Positions 1-8,518 of a DNA stretch of 64,000 nucleotides are shown here, one piece after another (positions within the stretch are counted from its first letter, which is position 1; each line of letters starts with the position of its first letter). The notes beneath the pieces were generated by a model that searched no databases, was not told the DNA's origin, and worked only from the letters and a program-made list of their open reading frames with translations. The position numbers were made by a program, and so were the translations under genes. Source of the stretch: Castellaniella sp036379515 (GTDB lineage: Bacteria; Pseudomonadota; Gammaproteobacteria; Burkholderiales; Burkholderiaceae_B); NCBI RefSeq assembly GCF_036379515.1, contig NZ_DASVGN010000008.1, positions 1 to 64,000 of the forward strand, in the 5' to 3' direction.

Positions 1-70
1 TTTCAGATCACACCTCAACGTCTTTTTTGGCCTGAAACCAGCGCCGATACTGGATTCAAGTGTTTTCTGG

Positions 71-166
71 AGTTCAAAACTGAGCGGCGGAAGTTCAAAA
101 CTCAGTGGCGTTCGACAGAAGTTCAAACCTCAGTGGCGTTCGACAACTCAGTGGCGTTCGACAACA
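71..166. repeat. Direct repeats, possible insertion-sequence terminus remnant
   Basis: The 17-mer CTCAGTGGCGTTCGACA occurs exactly three times, at 101-117, 129-145 and 147-163. The first two copies are preceded by a GTTCAAA-type box, and a diverged partial copy lies at 71-90. On the minus strand the unit reads TGTCGAACGCCACTGAG. Repeated units beginning with TG are typical of the multiple terminal repeats at IS21-family ends, so this may be the end of such an element. No transposase is visible in the 70 bases before it, so the assignment is inference. Confidence 0.45.
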
Positions 167-199
167 TCGTCCGACAGCCGCCGATGATGAAGGCCCCCC

Positions 200-227
200 T
201 TGAATTCGGCGGAATCGTCCTTATAAT
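200..227 (+). promoter_or_regulatory. groES promoter, vegetative-type -35 and -10
   Basis: TTGAAT at 200-205 and TATAAT at 222-227 are separated by 16 bases and lie about 75 bases before the groES start. The last base of the -10 box is the first base of the CIRCE operator, so a bound repressor would cover the promoter. The -35 side (CTTGAAT) also resembles a heat-shock sigma-32 -35 box, but no clear CCCCAT-type -10 is seen. Confidence 0.65.
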
Positions 228-253
228 TAGCACTCGAGGGGGTTGAGTGCTAA
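227..253. promoter_or_regulatory. CIRCE operator (HrcA binding site)
   Basis: TTAGCACTC (227-235), a 9-base spacer (236-244) and GAGTGCTAA (245-253) form a perfect copy of the CIRCE inverted repeat. CIRCE is the binding site of the HrcA repressor, which releases chaperonin operons under heat shock. It sits between the -10 box and groES. hrcA itself is not in this window. Confidence 0.95.
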
Positions 254-302
254 CAACACCAACGCCACATCTATCCAATTCTCTAAGTACAGGAGTTCCT
301 CC

Positions 303-590
303 ATGGCACTGCGTCCTTTGCATGATCGCGTGATCATCAAGCGTCTGGACAACGAGCGCACCACTGCTTCGGGCATCGTCATCCCCGACAGCGCTGCCGA
401 AAAGCCCGATCAAGGTGAAGTCCTGGCCGTTGGCCCGGGCAAGAAGACTGAAGACGGCAAGCTGATCCCGATGGATCTGAAAGTCGGCGACAAGGTCCTG
501 TTCGGCAAATATGCCGGCCAATCCGTCAAGGTTGATGGCGACGAAGTCCTCGTAATCCGCGAGGAAGAAATCTTCGCCGTTGTCCAGTAA
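303..590 (+). CDS. groES: Co-chaperonin GroES
   Basis: This is the 10-kDa co-chaperonin that caps the GroEL cylinder during ATP-driven protein folding in the cytoplasm. The 95-residue product has the usual family length. It opens with ALRPLHDRVIIKR, carries the mobile loop that binds GroEL (SGIVIP at residues 23-28), and ends with REEEIFAVVQ. The ATG at 303 is chosen because AGGAG (291-295) precedes it at good spacing and the protein aligns from its first residue. An in-frame start at 243 lies inside the CIRCE operator and is rejected. groEL follows after 33 bases, so the two form one HrcA-controlled operon. Confidence 0.98.
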   Translation: MALRPLHDRVIIKRLDNERTTASGIVIPDSAAEKPDQGEVLAVGPGKKTEDGKLIPMDLKVGDKVLFGKYAGQSVKVDGDEVLVIREEEIFAVVQ

Positions 591-623
591 TCCACAGCAC
601 CGCTCAAACCAAGGAATTTCAAC

Positions 624-2273
624 ATGGCTGCAAAGCAAGTCTATTTTGGTGACGACGCCCGCGCTCGTATCGTTCGCGGCGTCAACATCCTGGCCAATGC
701 CGTCAAAACGACGATGGGCCCCAAGGGCCGCAACGTGGTGCTGGATCGCTCCTTCGGCGCCCCCACGGTGACCAAGGACGGTGTCTCCGTCGCCAAAGAA
801 ATCGAACTGAAAGACAAATTCGAAAACATCGGCGCCCAACTCGTGAAGGAAGTCGCCTCCAAGACCTCCGACAACGCGGGTGACGGCACCACGACCGCCA
901 CCGTGTTGGCTCAATCGATCGTCGAAGAAGGCCTGAAGTACGTGGCCGCCGGCATCAGCCCCATGGATCTGAAGCGCGGCATCGACAAGGCCGTCGCCGT
1001 CGCTGTGGATGAGCTGCACAAGCTGTCCAAGCCCTGCACCACCAGCAAGGCCATCGCTCAAGTCGGGTCGATCTCGGCCAACAGCGATGTGTCGGTCGGT
1101 GAGATCATCGCCAACGCGATGGACAAGGTCGGCAAGGAAGGCGTCATCACCGTCGAAGACGGCAAGTCGCTGGAAAACGAACTGGACGTGGTCGAAGGCA
1201 TGCAATTCGACCGCGGCTACCTGTCGCCCTACTTCATCAACAACCAAGACAAGCAAGTTTCCGTCCTGGAAGATCCGTACATCCTGATTTTCGACAAGAA
1301 GATCAGCAACATCCGTGATCTTCTGCCGGTGCTTGAGCAAGTTGCCAAATCCAGCCGTCCGCTGCTGATCGTGGCCGAAGACGTGGAAGGCGAAGCCCTG
1401 GCCACCCTGGTTGTGAACAACATCCGTGGCATCCTGAAGACCACTGCCGTGAAGGCTCCTGGCTTTGGTGACCGTCGCAAAGCCATGCTCGAAGACATCG
1501 CCATCCTGACGGGCGGCACGGTGATCTCCGAAGAAACCGGTCTGTCGCTGGAAAAGGCCACGCTGGAACTGCTGGGCCAAGCCAAGCGCATTGAAGTCGC
1601 CAAGGAAAACACCACCATCATCGACGGTGCTGGCGAGGCCAAGAACATCGAAGCGCGTGTCAAGCAAATCCGCACGCAAATCGAAGAAGCCACTTCTGAC
1701 TACGACCGTGAAAAGCTGCAAGAACGCGTGGCCAAGCTGGCCGGCGGTGTGGCAGTGATCAAGGTTGGCGCTGCGACCGAAGTCGAAATGAAGGAAAAGA
1801 AGGCCCGCGTCGAAGACGCACTGCACGCCACGCGCGCTGCAGTGGAAGAAGGCATCGTCCCTGGCGGCGGTGTGGCGCTGGTCCGTGCCAAGATGGCCAT
1901 GGCCAAGGTCAAGGGTGACAACACCGACCAGGACGCTGGCATCAAGCTGATCCTGCGTGCCATCGAAGCGCCGCTGCGCACCATCGTCAACAACGCAGGC
2001 TACGAAGCCAGCGTGATCGTGAACGCGGTTGAAAACGGCGGTACCGGCAACTACGGCTTCAACGCCGCTACCGGCCAATACGGCGATCTGGTCGAGCAAG
2101 GCGTGATCGACCCGACCAAGGTGACCCGCACGGCGCTGCAAAACGCCGCTTCCGTTGCCAGCCTGCTGTTGACCACCGAAGCCGCTGTCGCGGAAATCGT
2201 GGAAGACAAGCCGGCACCAGCCATGCCTGACATGGGTGGCATGGGCGGCATGGGTGGCATGGGCGGCTTCTAA
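624..2273 (+). CDS. groL: Chaperonin GroEL
   Basis: This is the 60-kDa chaperonin forming the double-ring folding chamber. The 549 residues match the family length. The nucleotide-binding motif AGDGTTT is at residues 85-91, with the catalytic Asp at 87. The protein ends in the flexible Gly-Met repeat tail (GGMGGMGGMGGF) that projects into the cavity. AAGGA at about 611 is the ribosome binding site. The gene is second in the groES-groEL operon and a strong hairpin follows it. Low third-position ambiguity opens a very long frame on the opposite strand, which is a codon-bias shadow and not a gene. Confidence 0.99.
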   Translation: MAAKQVYFGDDARARIVRGVNILANAVKTTMGPKGRNVVLDRSFGAPTVTKDGVSVAKEIELKDKFENIGAQLVKEVASKTSDNAGDGTTTATVLAQSIVEEGLKYVAAGISPMDLKRGIDKAVAVAVDELHKLSKPCTTSKAIAQVGSISANSDVSVGEIIANAMDKVGKEGVITVEDGKSLENELDVVEGMQFDRGYLSPYFINNQDKQVSVLEDPYILIFDKKISNIRDLLPVLEQVAKSSRPLLIVAEDVEGEALATLVVNNIRGILKTTAVKAPGFGDRRKAMLEDIAILTGGTVISEETGLSLEKATLELLGQAKRIEVAKENTTIIDGAGEAKNIEARVKQIRTQIEEATSDYDREKLQERVAKLAGGVAVIKVGAATEVEMKEKKARVEDALHATRAAVEEGIVPGGGVALVRAKMAMAKVKGDNTDQDAGIKLILRAIEAPLRTIVNNAGYEASVIVNAVENGGTGNYGFNAATGQYGDLVEQGVIDPTKVTRTALQNAASVASLLLTTEAAVAEIVEDKPAPAMPDMGGMGGMGGMGGF

Positions 2274-2333
2274 GCCCGTGCGCACCAAGCTGGTGGCCTC
2301 CCCGGGCTGCCAGCTCGCAGCTTTTGCTTCAAG

Positions 2334-2366
2334 GAATCCCTGCCGGATCGACTCCGGCAGGGATTC
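2334..2366 (+). terminator. Hairpin terminator of groES-groEL
   Basis: A perfect 14-bp stem, GAATCCCTGCCGGA (2334-2347) with TCCGGCAGGGATTC (2353-2366), closes a five-base loop TCGAC. It is followed by the T-rich stretch TTCATTTCATG. It lies about 60 bases past the groEL stop and before dgkA. Confidence 0.8.
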
Positions 2367-2432
2367 TTCATTTCATGAGCAGGCGCCCCAGTCCTTTACA
2401 ATAGCCGCCACGATGCACGTCGCCCGGCAACC

Positions 2433-2807
2433 ATGACCGAACCTTCTCCATACAAAAGCACTGGCGGGCTCGCGCGCATTGCGCGTGCGCTGGTGTATTC
2501 ACTGCAGGGCTTGGGCGCGGCCTGGCGTCACGAGGCGGCGTTCCGCCAAGAGACTGCACTGGCCATCATCCTGATTCCGCTGGGCCTCTGGCTGGGCCAC
2601 ACTGCGCAGGAACGCCTTTTGCTCGCGGGCGTGCTGGTGCTGGTGCTCATCGTGGAGCTGCTCAATTCCGCCATCGAGGCGCTGGCAGATGCCATCAGCA
2701 CGGAACACAACCCGCTGCTGGGCCGTGCCAAAGACATCGGCAGCGCCGCCGTGCTACTGACTTTGCTGCTCGCAACGGGTACGTGGCTGGCTGTGCTGGC
2801 GGCCTGA
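2433..2807 (+). CDS. dgkA: Diacylglycerol kinase
   Basis: This is a small integral inner-membrane kinase that phosphorylates diacylglycerol released during periplasmic glucan or lipid modification, returning it to phosphatidate. At 124 residues it has the usual size, with three hydrophobic segments at about 43-58, 62-85 and 104-123. The family signature ELLNSAIEALAD is at residues 75-86 and contains the catalytic Glu; GRAKDIGSAAV is at 97-107. It stands alone after the groEL terminator. The divergent-looking neighbour downstream is the convergent amino-acid transporter operon, whose last stop lies 43 bases away. Confidence 0.95.
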   Translation: MTEPSPYKSTGGLARIARALVYSLQGLGAAWRHEAAFRQETALAIILIPLGLWLGHTAQERLLLAGVLVLVLIVELLNSAIEALADAISTEHNPLLGRAKDIGSAAVLLTLLLATGTWLAVLAA

Positions 2808-2850
2808 TCCTTTACCTGGCAGGTCTGCACAGGCCCAGCATGATGGAATC

Positions 2851-3576
2851 CTAATGCAGGATCTTCGCCAGAAAGTCGCGGGCGCGCTCCGACTTGGGAT
2901 TCGTGAAGAACTCTTCGGCCGAATTCGTCTCGACGATCGCGCCTGAATCCATGAACACCACTTTGTCGGCGACCTTCCTTGCGAACCCCATTTCGTGGGT
3001 GACGCAGGCCATGGTCATCCCGTCCTGAGCAAGCTCGATCATCACGGCCAGCACCTCATTGATCATCTCAGGATCCAGCGCCGACGTAGGTTCGTCGAAC
3101 AGCATGACCTCCGGGTCCATGCACAGAGAACGGGCAATGGCCACACGCTGCTGCTGGCCGCCCGACAACTGCGCGGGATACTTGTGAGAATGGGCACTGA
3201 GCCCCACACGATCCAATAGCAACAGCGCCTTTTTTTCTGCCTCTTTTGACTTGCGCTTGAGGACTTTCTCTTGCGCAATGGTCAGATTCTGCAGCACCGA
3301 CAGATGCGGAAACAGCTCGAAGTGCTGAAACACCATGCCGATGCGCCTGCGCAGATCGGACAGCCTGGTTGCTCCGGCACGAATGGATTGCCCCTTGTAC
3401 AGAAGATCGCCCTCCTGAAAGACTTCCAGCCCGTTGATCAGCTTGATCAAGGTGGACTTCCCAGAACCTGAGGGCCCGCAAAACACAACGACCTCACCGG
3501 CGTTGACCGTCACGCTGCAATCGGTCAGGGCTCGGAATTTTCCGTACCACTTCGAGATGTTCTTCAGCTCAATCAT
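2851..3576 (-). CDS. gltL: Amino-acid ABC transporter ATPase, GltL type
   Basis: This is the ATP-hydrolysing subunit of a polar-amino-acid importer, probably for glutamate/aspartate. The 241-residue product has Walker A GPSGSGKST at 34-42, a Q-loop near 84, the ABC signature LSGGQ at 137-141, Walker B VMLFDE at 157-162 and the switch His at 194. The ATG at 3576 gives the canonical MIELKNISKWYG opening; a longer frame to 3675 would run into the permease gene. It is the last gene of the five-gene minus-strand operon running from 7329 to 2851. Substrate identity rests on similarity to the GltIJKL family and is not proven. Confidence 0.93.
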   Translation of the reverse strand: MIELKNISKWYGKFRALTDCSVTVNAGEVVVFCGPSGSGKSTLIKLINGLEVFQEGDLLYKGQSIRAGATRLSDLRRRIGMVFQHFELFPHLSVLQNLTIAQEKVLKRKSKEAEKKALLLLDRVGLSAHSHKYPAQLSGGQQQRVAIARSLCMDPEVMLFDEPTSALDPEMINEVLAVMIELAQDGMTMACVTHEMGFARKVADKVVFMDSGAIVETNSAEEFFTNPKSERARDFLAKILH

Positions 3577-3608
3577 CGTTTGATTCCTGTTCAAGATCGG
3601 CATCGATA

Positions 3609-4289
3609 TCAGACTCGGTGCGCACGCAACTGGAGCAGTTTGATGAGGCCACTCAGACTTGCGCAAATGACCCAATAGATCAGGCCTGCGAACAGCAGCA
3701 TCTGGACCACCGTGCCATCGCGCTCACCGATACGCACGGCATTGCTGAAGAAATCGCCCAGAGCAATCACGTAGACGAGCGACGTGTCCTGAAAAATGAC
3801 GATGCACTGAGTCAACAGGATGGGCAGCATGGCTTTGAAGGCCTGTGGCAGGATGATGTAGCGAAACGCCTGCAATGTACTCATGCCCAGCGCTCGAGCC
3901 GCATTGAACTGCCCGGCAGACAAGCCGAGAATCCCGGCGCGAATGATCTCGGCAAAGAAGGCAGATTCCAGCATCGCAAACGCCACCATGGCCGAAACAA
4001 GCCGGATGTCGATGCTGGGCGACAGGTCGAAGACTGCCTTCAGCACCTGGGGCACGATCAGGAAGAACCACAACAGCAACATGACCAGCGGAATTGCACG
4101 AAACAACGTGATATAGCTGCGCGCAAAGGACTGCAAGACCTTCAGATGGGACACCATGCACATTGCCAGCACGGTCCCGAAAGCCACGCCGCTGGCGATG
4201 GCCACCAAGGTGATTTTCAGCGTGATCCAGGCGCCTGTCGCCAGGATGAGCCGCGCGTCCCAAATAGCAGAAAAATCAAAATGCAGCAT
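3609..4289 (-). CDS. gltK: Amino-acid ABC transporter permease, GltK type
   Basis: This is one of the two membrane channel subunits of the importer. From the ATG at 4289 it has 226 residues with about five hydrophobic segments. The cytoplasmic EAA-type loop that docks on the ATPase reads FNAARALGMS, just before the RYIILPQAFK segment typical of the HisM/GltK family. The start was set by the family length and by the position just behind gltJ, which ends 12 bases upstream. A longer open frame extends upstream through gltJ but is only overlap. It pairs with GltJ to form a heterodimeric pore. Confidence 0.93.
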   Translation of the reverse strand: MLHFDFSAIWDARLILATGAWITLKITLVAIASGVAFGTVLAMCMVSHLKVLQSFARSYITLFRAIPLVMLLLWFFLIVPQVLKAVFDLSPSIDIRLVSAMVAFAMLESAFFAEIIRAGILGLSAGQFNAARALGMSTLQAFRYIILPQAFKAMLPILLTQCIVIFQDTSLVYVIALGDFFSNAVRIGERDGTVVQMLLFAGLIYWVICASLSGLIKLLQLRAHRV

Positions 4290-4300
4290 CGCGCAAGCTC

Positions 4301-5038
4301 CTATTCGCCCATCAGGCCTGGACGCGCCAGCCGGCGGCGGATCACACTCATGATGCCAATGATCATGAAGTTCAGCACCACATAGGCCAGGGTCACGAGA
4401 ATGAAGGATTCGTACGGCTGGGCGGTGTAATCCACCAGCTGCCGCGCTTGACCACTGAGCTCCAGCAGCCCGATCGTCGAGGCCACTGCAGAGTTCTTCG
4501 AAATGATGAGAAACTCTGAAGTCAGGGGTGGAAGAATGCGGCGAAACACCTGCGGCAGAATCACGTAGCGGTACGTCTGAAACAAGGTAAAGGCCACGGA
4601 CAGACCCGCCTGGACCTGCCCCCGCGACAAGGCCTGGATGCCGGCACGCAGCTGTTCGCAAATCCGGGAGCCGGTATAAAACCCGAGCGCCAGAACCGAC
4701 GTCACGAAAAACTGCAAGACCGGGTCAGCCCCTTTGATGGCATCCCCCAAGGCGGTCGGTAGCATCTCTGGCACGACAAAATACCAGATGAAAAACTGCA
4801 CGATGAGCGGTATGTTGCGAAACACGGAAACATAGGCAGTGCCCACTATGCGGGGGATCCGCCCCGGCAAGGTCCGCATCACGCCAAATACGGTGCCCAG
4901 TGCAAGCGCCAACAACCACGACAGCAAGGTGAGCGCTGCGGTGACCAGGAACCCGTGCCAGATCCACCCCAGGTATGTCGAGCCTTCACCTGTTGCAACC
5001 GGCTGCAGCAGGACCGCCCAGTGCCAGTGATAATTCAT
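4301..5038 (-). CDS. gltJ: Amino-acid ABC transporter permease, GltJ type
   Basis: This is the second membrane subunit of the importer, 245 residues. It begins MNYHWHWAVLLQP, the same opening seen in the GltJ family, followed by five or so membrane segments. The coupling loop QVQAGLSVAF precedes RYVILPQVFRR. Its ATG overlaps the gltI stop by four bases (ATGA at 5035-5038), so translation of binding protein and permease is probably coupled. It is 12 bases before gltK. Confidence 0.94.
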   Translation of the reverse strand: MNYHWHWAVLLQPVATGEGSTYLGWIWHGFLVTAALTLLSWLLALALGTVFGVMRTLPGRIPRIVGTAYVSVFRNIPLIVQFFIWYFVVPEMLPTALGDAIKGADPVLQFFVTSVLALGFYTGSRICEQLRAGIQALSRGQVQAGLSVAFTLFQTYRYVILPQVFRRILPPLTSEFLIISKNSAVASTIGLLELSGQARQLVDYTAQPYESFILVTLAYVVLNFMIIGIMSVIRRRLARPGLMGE

Positions 5039-5973
5039 TGCGCTTCAGGATTGATCTCGTCGTTCGGGTGCGCAAACAGATGCTGCATCGCCTCAGACAT
5101 GGGGAAATCCAGATTGAGCTGCTTGGGCGGAATCGGGCTCATGAACCATTTCTTGTAGATGGCCTCACCCGCGCCCGACGTCTCAGTCTGCGAGATGACG
5201 TCATCGACCAGTTGCTTCATCTGGCTGTCGCCCTTGCGGATCATGCAGCCGTAGGCCTCGTAAGACTGGGGCGTCCCGGTAATGACGTAGTCTTGCGGAT
5301 CACGGGTCTTGGCCCGTTCGCCTGCCAGCAGTGCATCATCCATCATCATGGCTTTTGCTCGCCCAGACGACAGCGTGAGGAAAGATTCGGAATGGTCTTT
5401 GGCGCTGATGATGCGCATGCCCATTTTCTTTTCGACATTGAGCTTGCGCAGGATGATCTCGGAAGTTGTTCCAGCCCCCACGACGACGTTCTGACCCTTC
5501 AGATCAGCAAAATCCTTGATTCCTGAATCTTTCTTGGTCAACAGGCGCGTGCCAATGATGAACAGACTGTCCGAGAAATCCACCTGCTGCGCACGGGAGG
5601 CATTGTGCGTGGTCGTCGTGCATTCGAAATCAAAGGTACCGTTCTGCAGCAGCGAGATCCGATTCTGCGACGTGATGGGCAGCCAGCGAACCTGCAGATT
5701 CGGCAGGTTCAAGGTCTGGCGGATGCGCTCAAGAATGCGATTGGAGAAATCGATGGAGTAGCCGATTGGCTGCTTGGCGTCGTTGTAATAGGAGAATGGA
5801 ATGGACGCTTCGCGAAAGCCGACCACGACTACGCCGTCGTGCTTGATTTTCTGCAGCGTGCCGTCCAGGTCGGCGCCATGGGCAAGCCCCATGGTCGTAA
5901 TCGTCAGCGTGGAAAGCGCCGTCACACAGGCCAGGCGCATCCAGGAACGTGGGAATCGAGCGGTATGGGTCAT
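5035..5973 (-). CDS. gltI: Periplasmic amino-acid binding protein, GltI type
   Basis: This is the periplasmic receptor that delivers substrate to GltJK. The 312-residue precursor has a basic start and a hydrophobic signal segment ending near GLAHGADL (about residue 33). The mature part is a type-3 solute-binding fold, with motifs such as VGFREASIPFSYY and IGYSIDF typical of the GltI/AatJ glutamate/aspartate group. It lies 36 bases behind the beta-propeller gene and overlaps gltJ. Glutamate/aspartate is the likely ligand; other dicarboxylic or polar amino acids cannot be excluded from sequence. Confidence 0.92.
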   Translation of the reverse strand: MTHTARFPRSWMRLACVTALSTLTITTMGLAHGADLDGTLQKIKHDGVVVVGFREASIPFSYYNDAKQPIGYSIDFSNRILERIRQTLNLPNLQVRWLPITSQNRISLLQNGTFDFECTTTTHNASRAQQVDFSDSLFIIGTRLLTKKDSGIKDFADLKGQNVVVGAGTTSEIILRKLNVEKKMGMRIISAKDHSESFLTLSSGRAKAMMMDDALLAGERAKTRDPQDYVITGTPQSYEAYGCMIRKGDSQMKQLVDDVISQTETSGAGEAIYKKWFMSPIPPKQLNLDFPMSEAMQHLFAHPNDEINPEAQ

Positions 5974-6009
5974 GCTTTGTCTCCTTGCCTTATTAAGGGG
6001 TAATACCGG

Positions 6010-7329
6010 TCAGCACACGGCTGAACCGACGAGCGAGCTGACGTCGATGACGTACATCTGCCGCTCGTGTTCGTGGACCGAATCGATGCAAATTCTCTGG
6101 CCATCCCGGCTCCAGCGCGGGTGCAGATCACAGCGGTTCTCCTTGCGCAGGCCCGGGTCGGTGTAGAAGCTGCCCAGGTCATGCCGAACCTGCTTCTCGC
6201 AGTCATAAAGAATCAGAATGCGCTCATTGGTTACCGGGTCCGGATAAGTGTCTGTCAACAGCCAGCGCGTGTTGACGGGCGAGAACGTCATGTGCCCATT
6301 TTCGGTCAGGACTCCGTCACCGATCACCTGCACGTTCGACACGTCTGCGTCCTCGTACAGGTGATAGTGGATGCTGCCCGCGTGGGGGCTCCAGACGATG
6401 ATATGGTGATCGTCACGCCACAGTGGGTGCGAAATCTGATATTCCGACTTCTCGTAATCGTAGGTACCTACCGCCTTGGGATCGAAACCGTCGGCAAGCT
6501 GTGGCAATGGATGATCGGAGCATTCCAGCAAACGCATGTTCTGGCCATCAGGGTCCATGGTGATCAGGCGATGCAGGAAGCAGGTCTCGTCTTCGACGCG
6601 CTCAGTCCAGCGATGCAGGAACAACACCCGCGTGGACGACGGGTTGATTTCGATATGACTCACCCAATGCAAGGCTCGTTCCATAGAGGCTCTGGGATGA
6701 AAGCGCCTGAGATCGGCATAGCTCACCAACAACCGTGTCGCGCCCGTCTCCAGATCGATCGAATGAATGCCATCGTCTTCTGGGTATAAGGGCAAATCCG
6801 TGCGCCGGCCTCGCGGCTCACAATACCCAATCGTTTCATGCGTGACATACAGGCGGCTGTAATCCACCGTGAGTGCATACTGGCTGTTGGGAGCTGCCAG
6901 ATAAATGGGGTTGTCCAGATACCGCGTCTGTCCGGAATCCACATCATGAATGGCCGCACCAAACCCTGGATACAGGCTACCCGGTGCATTGCGGCGCACG
7001 TTATAGATAAGCTGACGTCCTGGCCGCCCATCCAACCACTGCAACTGGCAACCCATCTGCCAGTTCCACGCTCGCGTGGTGCCACACACATGAAAACGGT
7101 CGTCGGCCTGGGTATCGAAGAACCCCACCTCTGCCTGCATGTCGGGGGTCAGGTCGGCTGTCATCATACCCACCTGATTCGCCAGGACGAAGCGATCGGA
7201 CTTGTCCCACACCGTCTTGTCGTAATACCCAAAGAAATGGTGTGCTGCGCCTTGGCCCAATCGGTGGATGGGGAAGGGTGAGTCCGGTGTGGCGTGAGTT
7301 GTCATAGCGGGAGACAAAAGAGTGGACAT
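6010..7329 (-). CDS. TolB/oligogalacturonate-lyase-like beta-propeller protein, function unknown
   Basis: About 439 residues with no signal peptide or membrane segment, so probably cytoplasmic. Conserved blocks include HHFFGYYDK near the N-terminus, TRAWNWQMGCQLQWL, LIYNVRR, GHMTFSP and RCDLHPRWSRDGQRI. They repeat in the manner of blades of a TolB-like propeller and resemble oligogalacturonate-lyase-type (Pectate_lyase22) proteins rich in His and Asp. The enzymatic role is not known. It is first in the operon with gltIJKL, 36 bases ahead of gltI, and divergent from a LysR regulator. The start is uncertain: ATG at 7329 (AAGG immediately before it) or ATG at 7305. A TATAAT box at 7367-7372 argues against a start further upstream. 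Confidence 0.75.
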   Translation of the reverse strand: MSTLLSPAMTTHATPDSPFPIHRLGQGAAHHFFGYYDKTVWDKSDRFVLANQVGMMTADLTPDMQAEVGFFDTQADDRFHVCGTTRAWNWQMGCQLQWLDGRPGRQLIYNVRRNAPGSLYPGFGAAIHDVDSGQTRYLDNPIYLAAPNSQYALTVDYSRLYVTHETIGYCEPRGRRTDLPLYPEDDGIHSIDLETGATRLLVSYADLRRFHPRASMERALHWVSHIEINPSSTRVLFLHRWTERVEDETCFLHRLITMDPDGQNMRLLECSDHPLPQLADGFDPKAVGTYDYEKSEYQISHPLWRDDHHIIVWSPHAGSIHYHLYEDADVSNVQVIGDGVLTENGHMTFSPVNTRWLLTDTYPDPVTNERILILYDCEKQVRHDLGSFYTDPGLRKENRCDLHPRWSRDGQRICIDSVHEHERQMYVIDVSSLVGSAVC

Positions 7330-7486
7330 CCTTGATACGGCACGAGTTTTCAGAGAAGGTGAAAAGATTATAGGGATCGCATTCAATAGCAGATAATTCT
7401 ATTTTCCACGCAGGCTATTCGTAATCGATATACCATTGAACTCTTCTGATCTCCCAGATTTTGGCTTGCCCCCCACACCCACCACC
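7330..7486. promoter_or_regulatory. Divergent intergenic promoter region, propeller-gltIJKL operon versus LysR gene
   Basis: This 157-base gap is AT-richer than its flanks. On the minus strand a perfect TATAAT (7367-7372) lies 38 bases before the probable start of the propeller gene, with no strong -35. The LysR gene reads away on the plus strand, the usual arrangement for a LysR protein controlling its divergent neighbour. A convincing LysR binding palindrome could not be fixed by eye. Confidence 0.45.
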
Positions 7487-8371
7487 ATGGCCAGACCACT
7501 CAATTTTCAGCAGATCCAGGCGTTCAAGACCGTCATGGAAGCTGGTACCACCACGCGTGCCGCCCAGATTCTGAACACGACGCAGCCGTCCATCAGCCGC
7601 CGTCTGACCGAACTGCGCGCCGCGACCGGCCTGGAACTCTTTGACCTGTACAACGGGCGGCTGCGCCCGACTCGAGAGGGCCGCAAGCTGTACGAATCCG
7701 TGCGGCGCCACTTCGAAGGGCTCGAAAAGATCGAGACCGCCGTTCATCTCCTGCGCAAATTCGGCACCGGAGTGCTGCGCATCGGCAGCACTCCTACGCT
7801 GGCCGCAGGGCTATTGCCCGAGGTGATGACACAATTCATCCGACAGAACCCCGAGGTCTACGTGAACCTGCAGACCTTCGGAACCCCGCAGCTCCGGGAT
7901 TACCTGAGCCAGGGCCTGGTCGACTTCGTGCTGACTACGGGCCACATCGAGGACAGCGACGTCATCTCCACACCACTGCAACAGACCCACGCAGTCTGCG
8001 TGCTGCCGCTGAACCACCTCCTGGCCAAACGACAGACCGTGGACCTGGACGACCTGCAGCACCACCGACTCGTCTTGCTGGACGACAACGACGACATCAT
8101 GGTGGCCATGCGATCGCTGCTGCAAAGGCGTCATGGGCAGACCGGCATCATGATAGAGACCAACTCATCACTGACCATCTGCGCCATGGTTGCAGCAGGC
8201 GCCGGCATCGGCGTCGTCAATCCCTTCGTTGCCAAAACATTCGCCGGGCAACTTGCCGTACGGCCCCTATATCCAGAAATCCCGGTGAATGTCTCACTCG
8301 CACGCTCGGTGGCTCTGGCTCCTTCGATGCTGACCCAGCGATTCATTGAAATCCTGACGACCCAAGCCTGA
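7487..8371 (+). CDS. LysR-family transcriptional regulator
   Basis: This is a 294-residue LysR-type regulator. The N-terminal winged helix-turn-helix spans about residues 6-65, with the recognition part TTTRAAQILNTTQPSISRRL at 21-40. A periplasmic-binding-like effector domain follows from about 90, starting at VLRIGSTPTLAAGLLPEV. The ATG at 7487 gives the standard opening (LNFQQIQAFKTVMEAG); a longer frame from a TTG at 7436 would add 17 unrelated residues. It is divergent from the beta-propeller/amino-acid importer operon and is the likely regulator of it. The effector is unknown; members with this effector domain (AmnR/NocR/OccR-like) often sense amino acids, which fits but is inference. 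Confidence 0.9.
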   Translation: MARPLNFQQIQAFKTVMEAGTTTRAAQILNTTQPSISRRLTELRAATGLELFDLYNGRLRPTREGRKLYESVRRHFEGLEKIETAVHLLRKFGTGVLRIGSTPTLAAGLLPEVMTQFIRQNPEVYVNLQTFGTPQLRDYLSQGLVDFVLTTGHIEDSDVISTPLQQTHAVCVLPLNHLLAKRQTVDLDDLQHHRLVLLDDNDDIMVAMRSLLQRRHGQTGIMIETNSSLTICAMVAAGAGIGVVNPFVAKTFAGQLAVRPLYPEIPVNVSLARSVALAPSMLTQRFIEILTTQA

Positions 8372-8518
8372 CTCGACGAACCCCCTGCCAGAGGCACATT
8401 TCCTGGCCTGTTCGCTCGAGTGCAGCAGTCGAAGCGCGCACAGCGGGCACGGGCACCACCGCCCCTTTACAATGCGGGCAACAACCCATTTCGCTTGCGA
8501 CCACTCTTCACGGCTCCC

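Noticed and set aside
123..2288. A 721-codon open frame on the minus strand across groES-groEL
   Set aside because: It is exactly antisense to two unmistakable genes. GC-rich codon bias keeps the opposite frame free of stops, and the translation is His/Gly/Asp-rich with no domain.
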